From positions 1 to 11,175 of the forward strand of contig JAEZDN010000118.1 of the NCBI GenBank assembly GCA_023433275.1: a stretch of 11,175 nt of DNA, written 5' to 3'. Both the position numbers and the translations under genes were made by a program. Positions 1-5,318 of this stretch are shown here, one piece after another. The notes below the pieces were generated by a model. It was not told the DNA's origin. It worked only from the letters and a program-made list of their open reading frames with translations, and did no database searches. How positions within the stretch are numbered: the first letter of the stretch is position 1; every line of letters begins with the position of its first letter. The stretch is from Verrucomicrobiota bacterium (GTDB lineage Bacteria; Verrucomicrobiota; Verrucomicrobiia; Opitutales; Opitutaceae).

Positions 1-21
1 CCCTCCCTTTTCACCCAACCC

Positions 22-999
22 ATGATCAACGGTCCCACCTGGTCCCAGAAACTCCGCGATGAAATTGGTCAGGCCGTGGTCGGCCAGGACGCCGTCATCG
101 AGCGCATGCTCGTCGCCCTGCTCGCCAACGGCCACGTGCTCCTCGAGGGCATGCCCGGTCTCGCCAAGACCCTCCTCATCAAGTCGCTCGGCACCGCCCT
201 CGGCGTCCAGTTCGAGCGCATCCAGTTCACGCCCGACCTCCTGCCCAGCGACGTCGTCGGCACCATGATCTTCTCCCCCAAGGATGGCGGTTTCGCCACG
301 CACCGGGGTCCGATCTTCGCCAACCTGGTCCTGGCCGACGAAATCAACCGCGCCCCCGCCAAGGTCCAGTCCGCGCTCCTCGAGGCCATGCAGGAACGCC
401 AGGTCACCATCGGCGGCAATTCCCACATCCTGCCGAAACCGTTCTTCGTGATGGCCACCCAGAACCCGGTGGAACAGGAGGGCACCTACCCGCTCCCCGA
501 GGCCCAGACCGACCGCTTCCTTTTCAAGCTCCTCGTCGACTACCCGTCCGCCGCCGAGGAATCCCTGATGATGGAACGCTGGGGCCAGGTCACCCAGTCG
601 CCCACCCTCAAGGCCGTCACCAGCGGCGAGGAACTCCTCTCCCTCCGCACGCAGGTGGACCAGATCCACGTCGCGCCCGCGGTCCAATCCTACATCCTCG
701 CCCTCGTCCGCAGTTCCCGCGAGCTCGCCGCTCAGCCCGAGGGCACCGGCAGCAACGCCCGCCGCCTCCTCAATTTCGGCGCCTCCCCGCGCGCCTCCCT
801 CGCGCTCTTCCAAGCCGGCCGCGCCCTCGCCTGGCTCCGCGGCGCCGACTACCTCTCGCCCGCCCTCATCCAGGAGATTTTCCACGACGCCCTCCGCCAC
901 CGCGTCGGGCTCACCTACGAGGCCGAGGCCGAGGGCCTGTCCACCGACAAGGTCCTCGACCAGGTCCTCATCCGCACGCCCGTCCCCGCCAAGGTTTAA
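22..999 (+). CDS. moxR: MoxR-family AAA+ ATPase
   Basis: This is a 325-residue cytoplasmic AAA+ ATPase of the MoxR family, first gene of the Bat operon. The Walker A motif GMPGLAKT lies at residues 43-50, and Walker B with the acidic pair (VLADEINR) at 103-110. Sensor 1 is in ATQNPVEQEGTYPLPEAQ at about 145-162, followed by DRF with the likely arginine finger R165. A sensor-2 type GASPRAS lies at 253-259 in the C-terminal lid. Length and motif order are typical of complete MoxR proteins. Family members are thought to act as chaperones with VWA-domain partners, and two VWA genes follow downstream. The ATG at 22 gives the normal family N-terminus. Only 21 bases precede it and they show no clear ribosome binding site, so the promoter or an earlier operon gene lies outside the window. 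The family call is firm; the client is unknown. Confidence 0.96.
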   Translation: MINGPTWSQKLRDEIGQAVVGQDAVIERMLVALLANGHVLLEGMPGLAKTLLIKSLGTALGVQFERIQFTPDLLPSDVVGTMIFSPKDGGFATHRGPIFANLVLADEINRAPAKVQSALLEAMQERQVTIGGNSHILPKPFFVMATQNPVEQEGTYPLPEAQTDRFLFKLLVDYPSAAEESLMMERWGQVTQSPTLKAVTSGEELLSLRTQVDQIHVAPAVQSYILALVRSSRELAAQPEGTGSNARRLLNFGASPRASLALFQAGRALAWLRGADYLSPALIQEIFHDALRHRVGLTYEAEAEGLSTDKVLDQVLIRTPVPAKV

Positions 1000-1098
1000 T
1001 CGTTCTCATTCTCTTAATCGTGATCGTTCTCCCCTGTTTTCCGAACCGACCAAACCGGAACCAGGAGAACGAGACAGATTGCGATTAAGAGAACGATT
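998..1098. repeat. Imperfect palindrome of CGTTCTC/TTAATCG units
   Basis: The whole moxR-DUF58 gap is one interrupted inverted repeat. AATCGTTCTC (998-1007) pairs with GAGAACGATT (1089-1098). CTCTTAATCG (1011-1020) pairs with CGATTAAGAG (1082-1091). CGTTCTCC (1025-1032) pairs with GGAGAACG (1064-1071), and an inner TTCCG/CGGAA pair lies at 1039-1043 and 1056-1060. The arms are built from short CGTTCTC-like units. The first two bases belong to the moxR stop codon. The first two pairings share bases 1089-1091, so they are alternatives rather than one rigid helix. No coding role is seen. It could affect mRNA processing inside the operon, which is inference. Confidence 0.85.
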
Positions 1099-1102
1099 CT
1101 AA

Positions 1103-2029
1103 ATGCCCACCCCCGTCTCAGAGCACACCAATCTCGTCACTTCCCAGCTCGCGCTGCTGAAGCAACTCGAGTGGCGCGTGCGCCACGCGGTGGAGAATGT
1201 GCTCAGCGGCGAATACCGCTCCGCCTTCCGCGGGCGCGGCATGGAGTTTGACCAGGTCGTCAAGTACACCTTCGGCGACGACATTCGCGACATCGACTGG
1301 AACGTCACCGCCCGCCTCGGCGAGCCGTACCGCAAGAAATTCATCGAGGAACGCGAGGTCTCCCTGCTCCTGCTTTTCGAGGACAGCGTGAGCCTGCAGT
1401 TCGGCTCGGGCGCCCAGTCCAAGCGCGAGGCCCTCCTCGAACTCGCCGGCCTCGTCATGATGCTCGGAGCCGTCAATCGCGACCGCGTCGGCTTCCTCCA
1501 CGCCTCGCCCGCCGGCTACACCCTGAAGGAACCCGTCCGCGGCCGGGGCCAGATCCTCCACGCCGCCGCCCAACTCCTCGGCCAGACGCCACCGGAGCTA
1601 TCAGCGGTCAGCCCTCAACCGTCGGCCAATTTTATTCCATGGCGGCTGTTGGCCAAGGCCGCGCCGCGCCACAGCATCCTCATCTGGCTCGGCGATTTTC
1701 CGCCGCGCATCGAACCCGAGGGCTGGACCGTCCTGTCGCGCCGCTACCAAACCATGGGTTTCCGCGTCGAGGATCCCTGGGATCGCGAGCTGCCCGCCGG
1801 ACGCGCCCTCACCGCCTACGACCCGGTCGGCGGACGCCTCGTCAACCTCAACGGCGCCTCCGCCGCCCAACAAGCCGCCCACGCGGAATGGGTCGCGCAG
1901 CGCGACGACGCGTTCAAAACCCTATTTCCCAATCTCCTCAGCCGGCTCACCGTGCGCACCGATCAGGAGCGCCTCGATGCCCTCGTGCGCTTTTTCCATG
2001 CCCGCATGGCCGCGGGTCATCGCCGCTAG
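1103..2029 (+). CDS. DUF58 domain protein
   Basis: This 308-residue protein carries the DUF58 signature: GRGMEFDQVVKYTFGDD at about 44-60, IDWNVTAR at 64-71, and PYRKKFIEERE at 75-85. Members of this family almost always sit directly after moxR, as here, and are structurally related to VWA-like proteins. Their biochemical role is unknown. This copy has no obvious membrane segment, so it is probably cytoplasmic and works with the ATPase. The middle segment at residues 166-175 (LSAVSPQPSA) is encoded by a short heptad array and may be an inserted linker. The stop codon TAG is the start of a hairpin repeat. No Shine-Dalgarno sequence precedes the ATG at 1103; the upstream bases belong to a palindrome. 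The family call is firm, the function open. Confidence 0.94.
   Translation: MPTPVSEHTNLVTSQLALLKQLEWRVRHAVENVLSGEYRSAFRGRGMEFDQVVKYTFGDDIRDIDWNVTARLGEPYRKKFIEEREVSLLLLFEDSVSLQFGSGAQSKREALLELAGLVMMLGAVNRDRVGFLHASPAGYTLKEPVRGRGQILHAAAQLLGQTPPELSAVSPQPSANFIPWRLLAKAAPRHSILIWLGDFPPRIEPEGWTVLSRRYQTMGFRVEDPWDRELPAGRALTAYDPVGGRLVNLNGASAAQQAAHAEWVAQRDDAFKTLFPNLLSRLTVRTDQERLDALVRFFHARMAAGHRR
1599..1626. repeat. Short degenerate heptad array inside the DUF58 gene
   Basis: Four consecutive 7-mers can be read here: TATCAGC, GGTCAGC, CCTCAAC and CGTCGGC. They encode residues 166-175 of the DUF58 protein in a low-complexity Ser/Pro/Ala stretch. The pattern is weaker than the other arrays in this window, and no convincing inverted partner arm is seen nearby apart from a short GGCCAA/TTGGCC pair. 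It could be chance. Confidence 0.4.
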
Positions 2030-2340
2030 GCCGGCTCCGCCGGCAAATCCCAAATGTCCAAAAGCCGAAAAATGTTCCCTGCAGCAAGCACCAGGGCCCA
2101 TGCGAGAACCTCATCCGCTGGATTTTGTGGGCGGGGTGCCCACACCCCGCGAGGCATGCGCTGCGAAGCCGTCAACCAGCGGGGTGAGGGCACCCCGCCC
2201 ACACCGATCCCAACCAGAGCAAGCTCCGGGACATTGGCCCCAAAGGGAATAAACCTTCACTCTGAAAAACAAAGCCCGGGCACCGCGTCTTCGGATTTGC
2301 TTGGCGTCTGGGATTTGGCGTTTGGAGTTTTCCCCCGCTG
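2030..2340. repeat. 311-base gene-free repeat block between DUF58 and batA
   Basis: No coding region is supported here; the stretch is a stack of repeats. A hairpin GCCGGC-TCC-GCCGGC lies at 2030-2044, directly after the stop codon. AAATCCC-type units occupy 2045-2066. Their inverted counterpart is a clean run of four GGNNTTT heptads (GGCGTCT, GGGATTT, GGCGTTT, GGAGTTT) at 2303-2330. Between these arms lies the double hairpin at 2127-2202. The remaining bases show nothing recognisable. The GGAG at 2324-2327 is inside the array and is rather far (13 bases) from the batA start to be a good ribosome binding site. A strong structure inside an operon could cause partial termination or mRNA processing (inference). 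Confidence 0.85.
2127..2202. repeat. Double-hairpin inverted repeat
   Basis: Two 24-base arms, 2127-2150 and 2179-2202, are reverse complements with one mismatch. Each arm is also a hairpin by itself: GCGGGGTG and CACCCCGC form an 8 bp stem with loop CCCA (2139-2142) in the left arm and AGGG (2187-2190) in the right. A further copy begins at 11150. The layout resembles REP or BIME-like bacterial elements, but no transposase of the REP-associated type is in the window. Confidence 0.9.
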
Positions 2341-3471
2341 ATGCTCCCGGCAAACTTCACCTTCCACGATCCCCTCTGGCTGTTCGCGCTGGTTCTCGTT
2401 CTCGTGGCCATGAGATTGCGCGGGCGGCGCGGCGCCCCCGTACTCGTCGTCCCTTATGCGGCCGCGTGGCACCGCCCGTCGCTCATCCCGACTTCCCGCT
2501 GGCCCGCCGCGCTCGCCGTCACCGGCATCATCCTCCTCATCGTCGCCCTCGCCCGGCCGCAGATCGTTGAGGACAAACGCGAGGTCAAACAACAGGGCTA
2601 CGACCTGATGCTCGCGATCGATCTCTCCGGCTCGATGCTCGCCGAGGACTACGAGCGCAATAACGAGCGCATCAACCGCCTCCAGGCCATCAAGCCCGTC
2701 ATCCAGGCCTTCATCAGCCAGCGCACGTCCGACCGCATCGGCATGGTCGTCTTTTCCGGACGCGCCTACACGCTCGCGCCGCTGACCTTCGACCACGCCT
2801 GGCTCGAGCGCCAGGTCGAGCGCCTCAAGCTCGGCATGATCGAGGATGGCACCGCCATCGGCGACGGCCTCGGTGTCGCGCTCACGCGCCTGGAACAAGC
2901 GCGCCGCTCCGACGACAACGGCCGCAAGGGCGCCTTCGTCGTCCTCATGACCGATGGCGCGAACAATCGCGGTGTCCTCTCGCCCGAGCAGGCCACCGAA
3001 ATCGCCAAGGCGCGGAAAATTCCGGTGTACACCATCGGCGCTGGCCGCGACGGCCTCGTCCCGATGCCCGTGTTCGACGACAGCGGCAACAAGATCGGCT
3101 ATCGCCGCGCGATCTCCGACCTCGATGAAGGTCAACTGCGCGCCATGGCCGACGCCACTGGCGGAAAGTTCTTCCGCGCCTTCGACCTCGACACCACGGA
3201 GAAGGCTTTCGCCGCCATCGACGCCGCCCAGAAGATCGAGTTCCAGGCCAAGTCCTACCTCCTCACCACCGAGCTCTTCGCCTGGTTCGCCATCCCCGGC
3301 GCCGCCCTCTTGTTCCTGGGCGCGCTCTTCGCCCTGCCGCCGTCGCTGCCTTTTAGTAGGGCGCGGCCCCCGCTCCACGCCGAGCCTTTAGGTAGGGCGC
3401 GGACTCCGCTCCGCGCCGAGCCCCTGGCGGCGAAGGAACTCGCCGCCCTACCGACCAAACCCACGCCATGA
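2341..3471 (+). CDS. batA: BatA-like membrane VWA protein
   Basis: This 376-residue protein has the BatA layout. Two N-terminal membrane segments lie at about 12-24 and 55-71, followed by the family motif ALARPQ (69-74). A VWA domain spans about 87-300, and a C-terminal membrane helix about 313-333. The metal-ion-dependent adhesion site looks complete: DLSGS at 94-98, T171 and D205 in TDGANN. The VWA domain should face one side of the inner membrane and pair with the MoxR ATPase. Residues after about 337 are unusual: the 12-residue repeat SRARPPLHAEPL / GRARTPLRAEPL and the tail to 371 are encoded by three repeat hairpins rather than by family sequence. The stop overlaps the next start (ATGA at 3468-3471), implying coupled translation. 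The ATG at 2341 matches the family start; no strong ribosome binding site precedes it. Confidence 0.94.
   Translation: MLPANFTFHDPLWLFALVLVLVAMRLRGRRGAPVLVVPYAAAWHRPSLIPTSRWPAALAVTGIILLIVALARPQIVEDKREVKQQGYDLMLAIDLSGSMLAEDYERNNERINRLQAIKPVIQAFISQRTSDRIGMVVFSGRAYTLAPLTFDHAWLERQVERLKLGMIEDGTAIGDGLGVALTRLEQARRSDDNGRKGAFVVLMTDGANNRGVLSPEQATEIAKARKIPVYTIGAGRDGLVPMPVFDDSGNKIGYRRAISDLDEGQLRAMADATGGKFFRAFDLDTTEKAFAAIDAAQKIEFQAKSYLLTTELFAWFAIPGAALLFLGALFALPPSLPFSRARPPLHAEPLGRARTPLRAEPLAAKELAALPTKPTP
3356..3451. repeat. Three GTAGGGCG hairpin units in the batA tail
   Basis: Two direct copies beginning GTAGGGCGCGG lie at 3356-3385 and 3392-3421 and differ at three positions. A third related unit lies in inverted orientation at 3426-3451, ending CGCCCTAC. 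It forms a perfect 8 bp stem, GGCGGCGA/TCGCCGCC, around AGGAAC. All three are translated in frame as residues 339-371 of BatA, adding about 34 residues beyond the last membrane helix. Confidence 0.9.
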
Positions 3472-5312
3472 GCTTCCACTCGCCCCACCTCCTCTGGCTG
3501 TTCGCCCCGTGGCTGTTGCTTTTCGGGTTCGATGTATTCCGTCACCACGTCACGCGCTCCGTCACCGACTGGCCCAAGATCGCGCGCGCGTGGGCCGGCG
3601 CCTTCGAGGTTTCCCTCGGGGCCCGCCACTCGACCGCGGAGAACCGCCCGCGCATTTGGCTCTGGTTCGGCTTGGCGCTGTGCATCGTCGCGCTCGCCCG
3701 CCCGCAGTGGGGCGTCATCGAGGAACAGGTTTTCGACCAGTCGCGCGAGGTCATCATCGCCGTCGATCTCTCGCGTTCCATGCTCGCGCAGGACGTGAAG
3801 CCCTCGCGTCTCGATCGCAGCAAGCTTCTCATCCAATCCCTCCTCGATGGCCTGCAGGGTGAGCGCGTCGGGCTCGTCCTCTTCGCCGGCACCGCCTTCC
3901 TCCAAAGCCCGCTCAGCGCCGACTACGAGGTGCTCCGCGAATTCCTGCCCGCCCTCGACCCCGACTACCTGCCCGAGGGCGGTTCCAACTACAAGGCGAT
4001 GCTCGACACCTCCATGCAGGCCTTCGGCACCTCGACCGCCGACCGCTACCTCATCGTCCTCAGCGATGGCGAAAGCACCGTCGACGATTGGAAATCCCTC
4101 ATCGACGCGCTCAAGACGAAGGGCGTCCGCGTCATCGGCCTGGGCGTTGGCACCGCGCAGGGTTCCTTCATCCCCGACGCAGCCGGCGGTCTCGTGAAGG
4201 ACGAGCGCGGTGCGGTCGTCATGTCGCGCCTCAATAGCTCCACCCTGCAGGATCTCGCCCAAGTCACGGGAGGCGCCTACACCGACGCCAGCGCGTGGGT
4301 CGACCTGCCCGGGCTGCTCAGCACCACCGTCGAGGCCGGCCGCAAGGGCGAATTCTCCGAGAAAAACACCGCGCGCCTCATCGAGCGCTACCAATGGTTC
4401 CTCGCTCCCGGCCTGCTCCTGCTCCTGCTCAGCTTCTGGTCCGAATTCCCCGTCCGCCCCCGCGAGCGCGCCCTCCCCTTGGCAGGCAGCGTTAAGCCCA
4501 AAGCACTAAGCCCCAAGCTCGGCACCGCCACCTTGGTCTCATTACTTTTGCTTACCGCTTACTGCTTACCGCTTACCGCTGTTGGTGCCGAAAGCACCAA
4601 CCCCGGCGACACCCTCGCCAAGCCCCTCAGCACCCTCGTCGGCCGGCTGGCGGAACAACCGGCACTCAGCCCAAAGGACTGCGCCGAACTCGCCACCACC
4701 ACCGTGACCTATGGCCAGCGCCTGAAATCCGCCCAGCAACAACCTGCGGAACCCGTGATCCGCGACGCGCTGCAGGCCGTCGACCTTGGCGAGAAATCCG
4801 ACGCGAAAGCCGCCGACTGGCCGAAACTCCGCCAGGAACTCCAGGACCTGCTGCCGCGCGATGAGGAGAAGAAGGACGAACAGAAACAAGACCAGAAAAA
4901 CGAGGACCAGCAGAAGCAGGAGCAGGAAAAGAAGGATCAGGAGCAAAAACAGGATCAATCCTCACAGGACCAACAAGACCAGCAGAACGACCAGCAGAAA
5001 CAGGACGAGCAGCAGTCCCAACAGGAGCAGCAACAGAAACAAAACCAGGATGCCTTCGGCGACATGAAGGAGCAGCAGGAGCAGAAATCCCAGGACCAGG
5101 ATCCGAAATCCGAGAACCCGCCTCCCCAACCCGGTACCCAAAAGGTCGGCGGCCAGAAGGACGAAAAGCCCGCCGAGGAAAACAATCCCGAACTCGCGAT
5201 GCCGCTGCAAAAACTCGAACAGGTCCGTAATCAGGATTCACCCGCCAAGCTCCAGCAACTGATGCAGGGCCAGCAATCGAAGCAACCGAAGCCCCCGGCC
5301 AAGAACTGGTAA
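3468..5312 (+). CDS. batB: BatB-BatC fusion: VWA protein with Q/K/D-rich tail
   Basis: This is a 614-residue fusion. Residues 1-330 are a BatB-type protein: membrane segments at about 8-24 and 63-77, ALARPQWG at 75-82, a VWA domain at about 94-290, and a membrane helix at 309-325. The metal site reads DLSRS at 100-104, S173 where many members have Thr, and D200 in SDGE. A second hydrophobic stretch at 352-374, ending AVGAES, looks like a signal peptide retained inside the protein. Residues 375-614 are BatC-like and extracytoplasmic if that stretch spans the membrane: a helical part to about 463, then an extremely Gln/Lys/Asp/Glu-rich, probably coiled-coil or disordered stretch at 464-545. No clear TPR is visible, although BatC proteins often have one. 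The junction is encoded by repeats (4484-4601). The start overlaps the batA stop; batD starts 6 bases after the stop. Confidence 0.93.
   Translation: MSFHSPHLLWLFAPWLLLFGFDVFRHHVTRSVTDWPKIARAWAGAFEVSLGARHSTAENRPRIWLWFGLALCIVALARPQWGVIEEQVFDQSREVIIAVDLSRSMLAQDVKPSRLDRSKLLIQSLLDGLQGERVGLVLFAGTAFLQSPLSADYEVLREFLPALDPDYLPEGGSNYKAMLDTSMQAFGTSTADRYLIVLSDGESTVDDWKSLIDALKTKGVRVIGLGVGTAQGSFIPDAAGGLVKDERGAVVMSRLNSSTLQDLAQVTGGAYTDASAWVDLPGLLSTTVEAGRKGEFSEKNTARLIERYQWFLAPGLLLLLLSFWSEFPVRPRERALPLAGSVKPKALSPKLGTATLVSLLLLTAYCLPLTAVGAESTNPGDTLAKPLSTLVGRLAEQPALSPKDCAELATTTVTYGQRLKSAQQQPAEPVIRDALQAVDLGEKSDAKAADWPKLRQELQDLLPRDEEKKDEQKQDQKNEDQQKQEQEKKDQEQKQDQSSQDQQDQQNDQQKQDEQQSQQEQQQKQNQDAFGDMKEQQEQKSQDQDPKSENPPPQPGTQKVGGQKDEKPAEENNPELAMPLQKLEQVRNQDSPAKLQQLMQGQQSKQPKPPAKNW
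4484..4601. repeat. Inverted GCTTNNN heptad arrays plus hairpin at the BatB/BatC junction
   Basis: The left arm at 4491-4518 is four exact 7-mers ending AAGC (GTTAAGC, CCAAAGC, ACTAAGC, CCCAAGC), preceded by AGGCAGC. On the minus strand they read GCTTNNN. The right arm at 4550-4577 is four plus-strand heptads GCTTACC or GCTTACT, followed by GCT. Immediately after, GTTGGTGC (4581-4588) and GCACCAAC (4594-4601) form a perfect 8 bp hairpin with loop CGAAA. All of it is translated as residues 340-378 and generates the signal-peptide-like segment of the fusion. Confidence 0.92.
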
Positions 5313-5318
5313 TTTTTC

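Noticed and set aside
2054..2341. Small plus-strand open frames between DUF58 and batA
   Set aside because: They are made of repeat hairpins and heptad arrays, without ribosome binding sites or family resemblance.
2257..3378. Minus-strand open frame of 373 codons opposite batA
   Set aside because: It has biased Gly/Glu/Ala composition and no motifs, and mirrors the VWA gene frame. The same reasoning applies to the minus-strand frame at 3255-4394.
3356..3451. Sequencing error or pseudogene at the batA 3' end
   Set aside because: The frame stays open through all three repeat units and ends in the exact ATGA overlap expected for operon genes, so the tail is most likely real.
4491..4577. CRISPR-like array
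   Set aside because: The units are 7 bases with no unique spacers between them, and the region is translated. It is a short tandem array, not a CRISPR.
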